Assembly (NCBI GenBank): GCA_964023275.1
Contig: OZ029914.1
Location: 30,325,851-30,389,850, forward strand
Length of the DNA: 64,000 nucleotides
Source: Norana najaformis
Lineage: Eukaryota > Annelida > Clitellata > Crassiclitellata > Hormogastridae
Direction: 5' to 3'
Shown piece after piece: positions 1-11,720 of this stretch; the stretch's first letter is position 1; every line of letters begins with the position of its first letter. A model generated the notes under the pieces. That model saw only the letters and a list, made by a program, of their open reading frames with translations, made no database searches and was not told where the DNA came from. A program made the position numbers and the translations under genes.

Positions 1-182
1 CGATTAGTTTGTGCCAATTGTTCTGTGATGCGGAAATTTACGGGAACGCTAAACCTGTTTTAGTCAACCTCTTGTAACGATGGACCTTGAACAAGCTTTG
101 TGCACGCTAGCTGTCACCTTGTTGAGATAATATTATAAGATAGGCTGTGCAGAGCTTTTTCAGGTACTTTTAAGGCATGATG

Positions 183-620
183 TTAAGTGTCATCATATAT
201 ACATACATACATGCATGCTTGCATACATAAGTGTACATACATGGGCATACATACATACAGACTTATATACATACGTACATACATACATAAATACATACAT
301 AGATACATACATACAGACAGACCGACATACGGATATACATATATACATAAATACATACATACATACATATATACATACATAAATACATACATACATATAT
401 ACATACATAAATACATACATACATACAGACATACATACATACAGACATACATACATAAATACATGCATAGATACATACAGACAGACAGACAGACAGACGG
501 ACATACATACACACATACATATATACATACATACATACATAAGTACATGCATGGCTACATACATACTGACAGACACATACATACATGCATACATACATAT
601 ATACATGCATGCATACATGC
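183..620. repeat. (CATA)n microsatellite with CAGA interruptions
   Basis: About 440 bases of imperfect CATA/TACA tetranucleotide repeat with CAGA variants. The long open frames across it on both strands (Tyr/Ile/His or Met/Cys/Val-rich) are repeat artefacts. In the second duplication copy almost all of this block has been lost. Confidence 0.95.
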
Positions 621-1359
621 GGTGCCAGTTGATACTGGCATCAGTTGGGAGGCTATCGGCAAGTCCTACTAATCAACAATCAGCCGTGTGTCCAGGACTT
701 CGGAGGCTCCGTCCGTTTGCCGGCTCAAATAACTAAGAAAAGGAAATTTGCGTCTGCTTTACGTATTCTCCATTACGACAGGGGTTCCTAAATGCTTTTG
801 CCAAAAAATTTAGCGACCTAAATGTTTGTTAACATATGAATTCTTAATTCAAACGCGAAATCTTGTCGAAATTTAGTCGCAGACATCTCCGTTATGCGAA
901 TAATAGAGACTTAGTTGACTAGTAAGTATCTACCTGTATTTACCTTTGTCGGCACTGAAACTTTGTAGCTTTTAGTTATGGGAAGGATTCAGTCGCGATT
1001 CACAAGAAGGCGTTCACGGTTTAAGTTTGATTTGCAACACAAGGTTTTTGAGGAAGCATTAGTTACTATTCGGAAAAAGAGGGGGTACGGTGATCAGCCA
1101 ATCTAAATTACATTGTGAAGAATAGCGCTGAAACCAGACATCTGCGCCATTAATTGAAGCTTAAAATCTTCACATTTCTTCAGCGACCGACAAAAGCAGA
1201 GGAACCGACTCATCCACCGAAGACAGATTACGGCTGATCTGAGCAACACAGAGCAGGAAGGACACAACGAATAAGTATATGTCAACGATAACGAATGGAG
1301 TGGACACGACTTCAGACAAATCTATACGTCAATGCCAAAGAAGCTTAATTTTTATGTTA

Positions 1360-1840
1360 TATTTACACATGCACACATACGTAATGTATATATATACGCT
1401 TACATACATGCAGCACGCATACATACATACACAGATGCGTACATAGATTATATACATCGATATTTACATACATACATATGATACATGAATACTGGTACAC
1501 GAATAGATGTATATAGGCCTATAAAAATAAATACACGCATACACAAATGCAAGCATAGATATATACATACATAGGTACTTATATAGACTACAAATATCGA
1601 CACATAGAAACATTCACACCGGTACATGCATTCATGCATGCATACATATATACACGCATGCATACATAGATACATAGATACATACACAGTTACATACACA
1701 CATTCATGCATGCATACATGACATACATAGATACATAAAAACATAGATACATACACAGATACATACACACATTCACGCATGCATACGTGCATACATACAT
1801 ATATACATACATGTACGTACATACACACGTAGCATTATAA
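1360..1840. repeat. (CATA)n-type degenerate microsatellite
   Basis: A second imperfect CATA block with CACA and GATA variants, conserved in position in copy 2 at about 12590-13055. No coding signal beyond repeat-driven frames. Confidence 0.9.
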
Positions 1841-4600
1841 CATGTAAGCTGTGTTTATAGCATAATATAAAATAAGCACTATAGGCCTATATGCATATCA
1901 CGTACAGACTATATGCAGTAAAGTAATGTATATCTTTCGGTTCACGTATAAGTTTACGACATTCATTCGTCTAAATCATCGGCTCCATCGTCCTTCTGGT
2001 CCCGTGGCTGGCGCTTTGGTTGGGAGTCTGCCGGCATTGGTCAGTTCTGCCGACCGTTCGAAAGGGGCAGGGCAGCTACGCAGCTTAGACCATGGGCCGA
2101 CCGACGCCGAAGCAAATCGATTTGCATGTTCCCCAGGGGAGTAATCTCTTTGTTAACGCCCGGCTTTGAAAATGTCGACCATCGATCGTCAGATCCGAAA
2201 TCTGTTTCTCCCTATAGAAACAGACCAACATATATGTGTAGATATATATATATGTATATATATGTGTATATATATGTATCTATACACATATACATGTAGC
2301 GTTGTTCTTGTTATATTGTCATGTATATATAACACGAAATGTTTGTGCTACAGTTATAATTACAAATTATAATTACATACATGCCTATATGTATCGTTGT
2401 ACTAGTTATATAACTACTGTAGACATTCATGTTCTGTTACAGTTACAGTTACAAAATTACAAAAAAGTCCGATCTGTTTGGGGTAGTGCTATTGGGGGTG
2501 GATGGCGCTAGACTTGTGCTTAGCGCCCATAAACATAAACATAGGGATCGATTCCAGACTCTGTAAGATAATAACTCGGACTAGGGCTACGATTTCGTTA
2601 GGATTCACTCAGTTTTCTGGATCTGAGATAATCCTTGATAATTGGACTTAAAGAGTAGAAGATTGGGTGCGCCATTCAAGTTTCCGACATTGAAGAGGAT
2701 GGATTCGTTTACAATTGGAGATGTAGGCTATGACGTATGCATAAATTATGGCCTACTTATATAGCGCCTTTGAGGGTTCTCAAAAAGCGCTATATACCTG
2801 CTCAGATCCATACATACATACATGCATGCATACATTCACATACATACATACATACGTATATGCAAACATACATACATGCATACATACATACATTGTTGTA
2901 GTGGCACGTGTTGAAGGGAATGCTAGAATGCTACCACTGGGTGCCATGTGCAACAGATGTTGTAGAGTAGGAGTGTCAGTTGTTTGGAGGGGAAAACGCC
3001 AACCTTTAATAGGTGTGTGCGTGATGTTGAGTCAGTCCGGCTTTTGGTTTTCGACCCTGTTGGTCTTTTCGTGTTGTTTGCCGGATTCACGACATGTCGT
3101 TGCTGTTCTCTTCCAGAAGTGGATGACTTACCTTTTTGAAGTTGATGTTTGTCGAAGGCATCTCCCTCTGAGATCCTGCTGTTCGTTTGGCCGCTGTGTT
3201 CGTTTCTGTGTACATGTGAGTCTTATTTTCGCTTGTACATACAGTAGCTTGGAGATAATATATTGTCATTTTAACTACCGCTGGCCTTCTTTTTCTGTCC
3301 TTAGACAACCTGCAACAACATATATACATACATATACATACAACATACATACATACATACATACATGTATACATACACAACATACATATTATGCCAGTGA
3401 GAATTGAGTTATGTATTTGCAACGGTGTTTACATATGTACATACGTATTGTACTGGCATAATGCATATATTCGAGTCAGGGTGTGTATGTTTTTGTCCGT
3501 GTATGTTTAAGTGTTTGTGTATATTTGTGAGACACATCGCTAAGGCAATACGGGCCTCAGTGGCCATGTATGCATGGCTGACAATGCAATGCGCTAATGC
3601 ATGGTGTGTAAGTGCACAATAAATTCAGTGCTATATACATTGTACTCTGTTGTGTTTAAATTATATTGTGTTTATGTTGCATTATGTAGTATTGTATTTT
3701 GTTTTGTTGTATTTTATTCGATTGTATTGTAGTTTGTTGTATGTTACTACATTGTAGTATATCATATTGCATTGTGTTCAGTGGCCTACCTGGCCGAGGA
3801 ATCCTGGAATCCGGATCCCCGCTGAGGTCAAGACCATGAACCTCGGGATTTGTGTAGTTCCAATGAGATTTTTTAGGTGTTCTCCCCCTTCCGATCGGCG
3901 CTCTGTCGACGGAAACGAGTGTCATACAACGAAGAGTATTTTCCAGCCTGATTTCATATATTCGATTTCTCGTATGTTTAATTTCGGCAAAATGCGTGTT
4001 CTTCTGGAGTTCTCCGCCCCGGACCCCGCTGGAGAAGTTTATGACGCCGCTCAGACCCCTATGCGATAGGCTTCAAGTCATCGACACTCGCTGTCTCAGA
4101 CCCCCGAGCTCCCATCCAGGTACTGGACCTCTGACTAAAAAACTTGCACAAATATGAAGCCCAAATGTGTTCAATCTCATAGTCTATGCTTCAAAACACG
4201 TTGTCTTTCGGGGTGGAGCCCCGAAACCCCGCTTGGGGAGCTTATGACACTTCCCCGCCACCCTAGTCCTTAGGGAGCTTACTGTTCCAGATCTCCATTT
4301 TCCTTTCGGTTCCGACCCCCCCGGCTTAAACAGTCGCGTAAGCCAATGACTGTGTTGTAATATATGATATTGTATTGTTAATTTTATTGTGTCGAATTTC
4401 ATTGTATAGTATAGTATAGCGTTAGCATTGTAGACATATTATTTAGTGTTGCCTTGCATTGTTTTGTGTGATAGCGATGCGCCACAACTAGCTGGGTCTA
4501 GATCGGAGATGGTGGACTTGCTATATCCAACCGTCAAGTCTCTTGACGTATGTTCGTTTGTCCGTCTGTCGATATGTCGTCTGTCTTTTCCCTCGCACAA
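1841..4600. other. Duplicated non-repetitive stretch without recognisable gene
   Basis: Mostly single-copy-looking sequence interrupted by short TA/CATA runs (2235-2300, 2810-2895, 3320-3385). It holds a 72-codon frame (1926-2144) and a longer frame (2748-3407) that are kept in copy 2, but near-identity of the copies keeps any frame, so this is not coding evidence. C/G-rich stretches at 4010-4060 and 4200-4320 resemble a run at 41340-41470 and may be a dispersed repeat. At 2757-2802 lies a retroelement terminal hairpin. No protein family is recognised. Confidence 0.6.
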
Positions 4601-4602
4601 CG

Positions 4603-4842
4603 GGGAACTCACCAGTGGGGAACTCACCAGTGGGGAACTCACCAGTGGGGAACTCACCAGTGGGGAACTCACCAGTGGGGAACTCACCAGTGGGGAACTC
4701 ACCAGTGGGGAACTCACCAGTGGGGAACTCACCAGTGGGGAACTCACCAGTGGGGAACTCACCAGTGGGGAACTCACCAGTGGGGAACTCACCAGTGGGG
4801 AACTCACCAGTGGGGAACTCACCAGTGGGGAACTCACCAGTG
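4603..4842. repeat. 15-bp minisatellite, 16 units
   Basis: Sixteen essentially perfect tandem copies of GGGAACTCACCAGTG. Because the unit is a multiple of three and has no stop in several frames, it creates long spurious open frames on both strands (GNSPV, GELTS, GTHQW forward; LVSSP, TGEFP reverse). The second duplication copy has 13 units at 15829-16023, so unit number has changed since the duplication. Confidence 0.98.
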
Positions 4843-4855
4843 ATGCATTGTTGGG

Positions 4856-5150
4856 TGACAGAGAGGTGAACGGAGAGAGCCAATAAAAGAGAGCGGGAAA
4901 TGAAGAGGAAAAAGAATGGAGAGAACAAAGGACAGTGAGAGTGGAGGGAGTAAGTAGGACGAGGAAGAGGAAAGGATAGGATGCGACACAGAGACAGAAA
5001 GAGAACAAGAAGGAGGAAGTAGGACAAAGAGACATTGAAGAAGAAATATACAGAGTTAGACAGTAAAGAGAGAAAGGGAGGGAGATGAAACGAGAGACAG
5101 AACCGGCCATTTGGTGTCGGGGAAACGAAGCCAATTGTTCGTCGAGCAAT
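4856..5150. repeat. Purine-rich (GA) tract next to minisatellite
   Basis: Imperfect AGAGA/GGAGA purine-rich sequence of about 290 bases following the minisatellite. The reverse strand gives long Ser/Leu/Phe-rich frames that look membrane-like only because of base composition. Duplicated at about 16040-16330. Confidence 0.75.
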
Positions 5151-5499
5151 TGTCTCTGATTTGACAGATTGCTTAGAAATATTTCGAGCTGATGTGGAAA
5201 TGGACATGACAGACGAATCCTCTGGCTTTATAGAACACGTCACACACAATGCATACAATGCGCATAACAGAAATATTTCTAAATTATATGTACACGTTAT
5301 GTAACAGAAAATATCTTTTCCTAAAAAGTACTGAGCAAACGGATTCATAGTGACAAATAATAATTTAGAGTTCGATGCCTGTAACTTTATGAACTTGACA
5401 TCGACCATAGAATAGTTGTTGCCAAGCTGGAGGTCATACTCCGTAGCCAAAGCCCAAAATCTCTACCAAACCTTGATTTAACATACACAGTTCTTAAGA

Positions 5500-5790
5500 T
5501 CCGGTCACCAAACATGCTTTTCCCACAGACATTGAAGAGAAGTTTGCCAGATGGGCAGCTGATGACAGCTGGGAGACTTTTCAAACAAGAGGTGGCGGCT
5601 GTAGTACGCAGGCTGAAAAACGGGAAGGCACCAGTTATCTGCCACATATCAGCCGAGCTGCTTAAAGTCGGGGGAGAGGAGGGCGCTAAATGGTTCATCT
5701 GTGTGGCAGCAGGCGTTTGGAAGTCTTTCTTGGCACCGCGTGACTGGACCAGAGGAATTATATCTTTACCTTTTTACAAGGGAAAGTGTG
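5500..5790 (+). pseudogene. Non-LTR retrotransposon RT fragment (copy 1)
   Basis: The forward translation contains the motif RLKNGKAP followed by a helix with AELLK and GGEE, then PRDW and ISLPFYKGK. This is the characteristic start of the reverse-transcriptase fingers in non-LTR retrotransposons (LKNGKAPG...EhLK.GG...W..s.i.PiyKGKG). Only about 95 residues survive with no upstream endonuclease and no following palm motifs, so it is a dead fragment. It is embedded in the duplicated segment, with its twin at 16681-16975. Confidence 0.8.
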
Positions 5791-5814
5791 TATGTATGCA
5801 TGTATCGAAAACTT

Positions 5815-6070
5815 ATATAGCGCTTTTTAAGTAACTCGCAAGAGCGCTAAGGCATGGCCACCTAGAGGTCTCTAAAAAGGTGTGTCTTAAGGCGTCAGAG
5901 AATGTTTCCTGGACTGTTGAAGAGGCGAGAGATCGTATATCAAGTGGCAAACTGTTCCAGAGAGATGGTCCCTCGCAGGAGAAAGAGCAGTTCTGTGTAA
6001 TGTAGGTCAAGTAATCTAGTATGCATTCGAAAAGACACTCATGTGCAAAGGCACTCATACAGAATGACAT
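5815..6070 (-). pseudogene. Non-LTR retrotransposon 3'-terminal fragment, reverse strand (copy 1)
   Basis: On the minus strand the peptide CSFSCEGPSLWNSLPLDIR followed by a TFLE-like end is the conserved C-terminal tail of CR1/L2-like reverse transcriptases (GP..WNsLP..iR...s...Fk..Lkt.Lf). It is followed on the minus strand by the terminal hairpin sequence near 5815-5850 (AGCGCTCTTGCGAG...AAAGCGCTATA). It lies tail to tail with the forward RT fragment just upstream. Confidence 0.8.
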
Positions 6071-6289
6071 TAAAACCGCAATAGAATCCTATCCGATATA
6101 TATGAATGTAACTATGTATATATATGTATGTATATTATGTACGTGCCACGTATATGTGAGGAGAAAATAAAATTTGGCTGAATGTCGACCGATTGCGGAG
6201 TTCGTTGAAGCAATTCGCGATTCTATATATGTGTTTCTACAGACGTGTTTCTACATATAGTGCTGAATATATATATATATATTGAGAGC

Positions 6290-7220
6290 TCGTTATGTTT
6301 GTTGCGCAATAGACCTAATTCACTCATTAGAGGTTTCTTCCGAAGCATTGTGTATTCACTACTTACTGATAGCTCTCTTGACTACTATTTGTATGCTGAT
6401 GATACCCAATTCTTCCTTTCATTTTATAGCTCCGCATCTAATACTGCCCTCCAACTATTTGCTTCTGTTTTTGACGATGTTAGAATCTTGGATGGCTAGT
6501 AATAAACTTCTTCTGAATCCTTCTAAAACCGAATTCCTGTCCTAGGTACCAGCCAGCAACGCCGTAAATTTGATTGCATTACGTCTCCAGTTGGTGGTCT
6601 ACTTGTTAACCGAACTGAAAGAGGACGTTGTGTGGCCTTGGTGTTTGATTCCACCATGTCACTTCCTAACCATGTTCAGGCCATATGCGGATCAGCTCAA
6701 TTTCATGTACGGGGTATTCGTATAAGCAGGTCTCATGTCCCTCAAACGGTATTGATCCTACTAGCTAATGCATTGGTTTCCAGCAGACTTAATTACGATA
6801 ACTCACTTCTCACTGGCATCACTAAGGGAGATCTTCACAAACTACAAATGGTTCAAAAATCTCTATTCAGAGTTATAACAAAAACTCTCAAGTATCAGAA
6901 TAATACACCAATACTGCATTCGTTACACTGGTTGCCCATCGAGCAAGAATCAACTTCAAAATCTGGTTAATAAAGTAATACATTTAAACCAGCCAACGTA
7001 TCTCTGTTCCATGCTCAACCGTCATACCAACAAATATTGCACTCGATCAGTGGATAGGCTACTATGACTTGTCCCTTGTAACAGAACAATGTTGGGTTCC
7101 AGAGCGTTCTCGGTTGCTGGTCCATGGCTCTGGAATTCGCCGGCAAATTCTATTCGTTCTGTCAATTCGGTGACGTCATTCAGCTCTAAATTTAAGACTC
7201 GTCTGTTACATCTTGTTTAG
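6290..7220 (+). pseudogene. Non-LTR retrotransposon RT pseudogene with YADDTQ motif (copy 1)
   Basis: Encodes the RT catalytic box YADDTQFF near 6390-6415, the downstream NPSKTEFL motif, the QTVLILLANALVSSRLNYDNSLL helix region, and near 7090-7215 the tail motif (FSVAGPWLWN, TRLLHLV). Relative to copy 2 it has at least two one-base frameshifts (near 6480 and 6540), so it cannot make a continuous protein. The YADDTQ form and tail fit the CR1/L2 side of non-LTR elements. The duplication breakpoint (6864) falls inside this pseudogene. Confidence 0.85.
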
Positions 7221-7229
7221 CCACCATAG

Positions 7230-9330
7230 CTTATCTTCTAGTTTCTCTGACCTATAGGAATTCGACCTGGCTTCTCCAACTGGATCATGGTTTGGATTAC
7301 GATTTCACTTGCCCAAGGTCCACAAGCTTACACAGTCACTGTTTCAGCGAAACTCAAAACCGCAAACCTGCACTCTCTGCCTTACAAGGCGAGCGTTCAA
7401 ACCAACGGGCTACTATATCACATAGTACATCGAGAAGATTTAGATTTCCTTGTTTTCTTAGTCGTCCAGTTTTTGCTGAGATATGCACAGTACAGATTGA
7501 CAGTAAGCATCCCAGATGGCCTTCAAAATGTTCATTGCCTGTCCGCAAATACAATTGTCTATGTGATATTTCAAGCTATGCAGTTTTCTGTAGTTCAGAA
7601 ACTGTTGCCATATAAAGTCTTGTCTCATCATCTCGTTTGCGCTTCAGTGTCAGAAAATCGAAGCCAGTAGACAGGGATTGATATTGATCGATATTCACGC
7701 GCAGACAAGTAAGCGAATTCACCAAGTAAATTCAAGCACCACATTATTGGAAAAAGTTCCGGTATGATTTAGGCTGAAACTAAACCGAAGCGTTGACTTC
7801 GCCAAGGATATATATACATATATACATATATACATATATATATATATATATGTATATATGTATAGCATTAATACATGCAGCCCTGAATCCTTATAAACAC
7901 GCACATGCTTACATTACAGACTAAAATTTTATACACAGTGTAATACATATTGCATACACATAGACAATAGGAGCAGAATTATCGCATTAATCTTACTTTA
8001 CTTATAGACCACATACAAATCTGTTTCCTTTTTTCCTACCTTTCTTGCATCATTTCCTTCCTTCCAGGTTCTTTTCTTCCTTTCTTCTATACATCCTTTC
8101 CTGATTTCTTCTATCCCCTTTCCTTCGTTTTTCCTTCCTTCTTTCTTTCCCTTCTTCTTTCTTTCTTTTTCCCTTCTTTCACTACTTCTCCCTTTTTCTT
8201 TTTTCTACTTCGGTACATCATTTCCCCTTCTTTCTTTCCTTTTAAATATCCTTTCTTTCTTGCTCCTTTCCTTGCATCCTTCTTCCTTGGGTCCTTTCTT
8301 CCTCTTCTGGCTCAACCATTGACCAGATTCCCGATGTTTTCTTGCTCAGTCCGTGCATCAGTGTTTGTCCCTGATGCGTCTGTCTGATCAGGCGGATGTC
8401 TTTTCCATTCTCTGCTTTATGCGCCATCGAGACGCAGAGACAGATGGACGGACGGACGGACGGACGGACAGACGGACGGACGGACACGTAGAGTCCTAGA
8501 TCACTCACTGAGGATAATTTCATTTTCCGCTTCAGGCTTTCAGCCGACGGGTCCTGCTGCTGACCCACTCAAGATGAACAATGCCCTGGCACACATCCAT
8601 CCATCCATTCATCCATCCATCCATCCATACATACATATATACGTAGACGCATCTATGCTGCTGGCTATATATATATTTGCATATATGAGCCAATGCATCT
8701 ATGTATATATATATGTATGTGAGACGCTTGTAATATGCTGCCAATATATGATCACAACTAACGCATCAATTCCTACTCAGGTCGTTTGTCTCTGCTCGTA
8801 GGCCTGTATGTAGGCCTATATGTAGGCCTATATGTGTATATATACACTCGAGCAATGTCATTGTATAAGGGCACTACAGAAGTCATATATACTCCACGCG
8901 CTACGTACGAACACTTCTGTGTCTATGCATCTGACAGTATATAGCATAACGTGCTGTGCTACAGATAAAGACTATGCAATTGTCATATAATCTGTTGAAA
9001 ATGCATGGCCATATGAAGGCAGCGTGTCTGTGATGTCGCAGGTCAGCGCCCAGTTGGCCTTGAAAACAGTCTAAATGCCGCCAAACTAGGTAAATAATTA
9101 TAAATTACTAGAGTAATGAATTTGATTTTTTAATAACTCAATTTTGCTTTGCAAGAGCTCGCCCATAGGGCAATTGTTCCCCGAGGTCTCTGATCGCTAA
9201 GCCACTGGCTAAGCCCCTGGCAACTGATGGACGGACGGGCGGACGTACAGCACACAGACAGACAGACAGACACCGATACACACAAACACACGTATTATCA
9301 CACAGACACGCCATAACTCATTGGCGAGAG
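7230..9330. other. Spacer with simple repeats, no recognisable gene
   Basis: Open frames of 107-127 codons around 7287-7670 have no recognisable motif and overlap in several frames. Simple repeats: TA/TATACA at 7808-7865, pyrimidine-rich CTTT/CCTT at about 8020-8290, GGAC at 8445-8485, CATC/CATA at 8597-8640. At 8797-8832 the 12-base unit GTAGGCCTATAT occurs about three times. The remainder is featureless to my eye. Confidence 0.6.
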
Positions 9331-9795
9331 CCATAACTGACACGTCCAAATATGAGCATATAACACTTGTTCTTAAATCTTTGCATTGGCTTCCTGTTCA
9401 GGAAAGGATTTGTTTAAAATGGGGGCTTATATTTGATAGAACATTGAACTCTTGCCAACCACAATAATTGAAATCAGTCCTCATTCCGCAAAAACTTATC
9501 ATTATTCAACGAGACTGTTCTTCCCTGGTTGTGCCAAAACCTAGAACTATTCTTGGTGAACTAGCTTTTACGGTTGCTGGACCTAAATGATGGAAATTTC
9601 TTCCTGCATCTGTTCGTTCTGCTCAGACTCTTATGTCACTTCGGTAGCAACTTAAGACTTGCCTTTTTCAGTTGGCTTTTCCGCCGTAGGGCCTCCCTCC
9701 CTCTGTTTCGTTGGACTTTCCTGATATTGACCTGATTGCGGCTTGATCAGACACCGGCGCTATAGAACTTGCAAGTTACAAAATTACAGTTACAC
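9330..9795 (+). pseudogene. Non-LTR retrotransposon 3'-terminal fragment
   Basis: The forward sequence encodes a decayed RT C-terminus: LKSLHWLPVQERI-like residues near 9370-9410, then FTVAGPK.W..LPASVRSAQ and a K.CLF end near 9570-9670. It finishes with CACCGGCGCTATAGAACTTGCAAG and TTACA repeats. The same words (GTTGCTGGACCTAAAT, CTGTTCGTT.TGCTCAG, GACACCGG.GCTATAGA) recur at 56370-56610, so both belong to one family. Several stops and frameshifts are present. Confidence 0.75.
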
Positions 9796-9799
9796 GCAG

Positions 9800-10190
9800 G
9801 TAGAGAGACAGGAAGACAGCCAGATAAACAGACGTACATGCATAGACAGGAGGAATACAGACAGACAGACACACAGACAGACAGACAGTCAGACATAAGC
9901 TCAAATTTTTCATTACCTAATTAATCGGCTCATCTACTGTACGATGAGTTTAATGCTGTACCAGTAGAATGCAAATGCATTTGAAATAACATAACGACGG
10001 ATATCTTAAGGCATTTAGGCATACATACAGACAAGCAGAAAGACAGACAGACATACAGACATTCAGACATACATACAGACAGACAGACAAAAAGACAGAC
10101 AGACAGACATACATACATACAGACAGACAGACAGAAAGACAGACAGACATACATATATACATACAGACAGACAGACAGACATAAACACAC
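9800..10190. repeat. (CAGA)n/(CATA)n microsatellite tracts
   Basis: Interrupted CAGA and CATA tetranucleotide repeats at 9790-9895 and 10018-10190. Cys/Val/Leu-rich reverse frames here are repeat artefacts. Confidence 0.9.
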
Positions 10191-10761
10191 CGCCAAATGC
10201 AGAACAATGCTGTTCATGGGCCAAATATCGCTGTTCATGCATATGTCTGCAAATATCACGAGGTTCAGGAGATTTTTATAGCGTCTGCGGTCATTTCTCA
10301 AAATAGGTGTGTGCACATGTCTGTGTGCGCGGTCATGCATGCTACTGCGTGTATTCGCATTGTGTATGTGTCTGTCTGTGTGCATGTGTGTTTATATATC
10401 TCCCAGTGCCATCTCTGTAAACCGGCTTCCTTAAACAGGCACTCGATGCAATTGATTTCAGCATAAAAACCATAGTCAAATTTTGCTGCAACAGGACAAA
10501 GCCTCGGCTACAGATGCTTATGCTGCTGCTGCTGCTGCTGTGGGCGACTGCATGGCCTGTGGCATGGACAATGGTCAACCACAGAATGACAATACTCTGA
10601 CCAATGACACATTCATCGGCTAATTCGACAACGAACGCAAGTCAAGCGCACACGCACACACAAACGCACAATCAAGCATACACACACACATACATATAAG
10701 CTTCCAGCTTAGTTCTACCAGTTCTGCTACTTCACATTTTCATATTCTATTATTTCGTGGA

Positions 10762-10940
<179 letters not shown>

Positions 10941-11069
10941 CAACATTCTAACATATATGTGCAATCAATATATAGGGCCTACTACAAATATAAAATATAT
11001 GTATTCGATATATAAATTGACCAGATGTAATAGTGGAGCACGTTTTCTACATAACTCAGCCGAATGGCT

Positions 11070-11642
11070 CTCCTCCTACCAGTCCGTCCGTCCGTCCGTC
11101 CATCCGTCCATCCGTCTGTGGAGTCTCTCGACTCTGACCTGCTATTGCCACGGCCACACCCCCCCCCCCCCGATGTAGGCCTATTTATTAGGCACCGTAG
11201 CATTATCCTGTGCGTCGCTCGGCTTGGCATTTCGGATCGTAGTGCGTTTTATGACAATCCGTGCAACCAATTTAAGCTCTCCCTCACTTCATACATCGTT
11301 CTCTAACTCCCTTCCATTGCATTCCATTCTTTCGCTTTCCTCCTCCTTCTGTTCATGTTATTTTCTTTTTCCTCTTACTCTTCCTCTTCCTCCTCCTACT
11401 CTTTTTCTTCCTCCTACCTCTCCTCTTTCTACTCCGCTGTCACTCGCATGCCTCGCTTCTTGCTTCAACACGTATTATATCTGTCACTCTGCTTCTTTGT
11501 CTCTTTGTCTCTTTGTCTCTCATACATTCATACAGAAATACATGCATAGTTACATACATATATACAGACAGACAGACACACAGACACACAGACAGACAGA
11601 CTGACATACACACATACATGCCTACATATATGCATGCCAATT

Positions 11643-11684
<42 letters not shown>

Positions 11685-11720
11685 TCTCTGTCTCTCTCTC
11701 CCCCTCTGTGTGAGTTTCTC
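11070..11720. repeat. GTCC repeat, poly-C and pyrimidine-rich microsatellites
   Basis: A CCGT/CCAT repeat at about 11083-11117, a poly-C run at 11159-11171, pyrimidine-rich CTTCCT/CTCTTT sequence at 11330-11520, CAGA/CATA at 11525-11635 and a (CT)n tract at 11646-11705. Frames here are Ser/Leu-rich composition artefacts. Confidence 0.85.

Larger units (their letters stand above)
1..6864 (+). repeat. Segmental duplication, copy 1 (direct repeat of 11969-18041)
   Basis: The window opens inside this segment, so its left edge is not visible. From base 1 it matches 11969 onward almost base for base, including non-repetitive stretches such as 1930-2160, 2900-3240 and 3780-4330. Copy 1 keeps about 750 bases (about 268-1016, mainly a CATA-repeat block plus unique sequence) that copy 2 lacks. 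The match ends sharply after the CTCT at 6864, inside a reverse-transcriptase fragment; beyond that the two sides are only loosely similar copies of the same retroelement. Contents are microsatellites, a 15-bp minisatellite and three non-LTR retrotransposon fragments; I see no host gene. Confidence 0.93.

Noticed and set aside
183..618. Long Met/Tyr/Cys/Val and Thr/Tyr/Ile/His open frames on both strands
   Set aside because: They are translations of a CATA/CAGA microsatellite; the same happens at 10018-10190, 36222-36436 and 48216-48452.
1926..2144. 72-codon frame perfectly conserved in both duplication copies (also 13153-13371)
   Set aside because: The whole 6-kb segment is near identical, so conservation of this frame says nothing about coding.
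2748..3407. 219-codon frame including a Cys-rich stretch
   Set aside because: Starts in a retroelement tail and CATA repeats, ends in CATA repeats, and is truncated in copy 2; no domain recognised.
4439..5450. 236- and 309-codon reverse frames with hydrophobic N-termini and repeats
   Set aside because: The repeats are the 15-bp minisatellite and the hydrophobic part is the complement of a GA-rich tract; no splice or start context, and the same in the duplicated copy.
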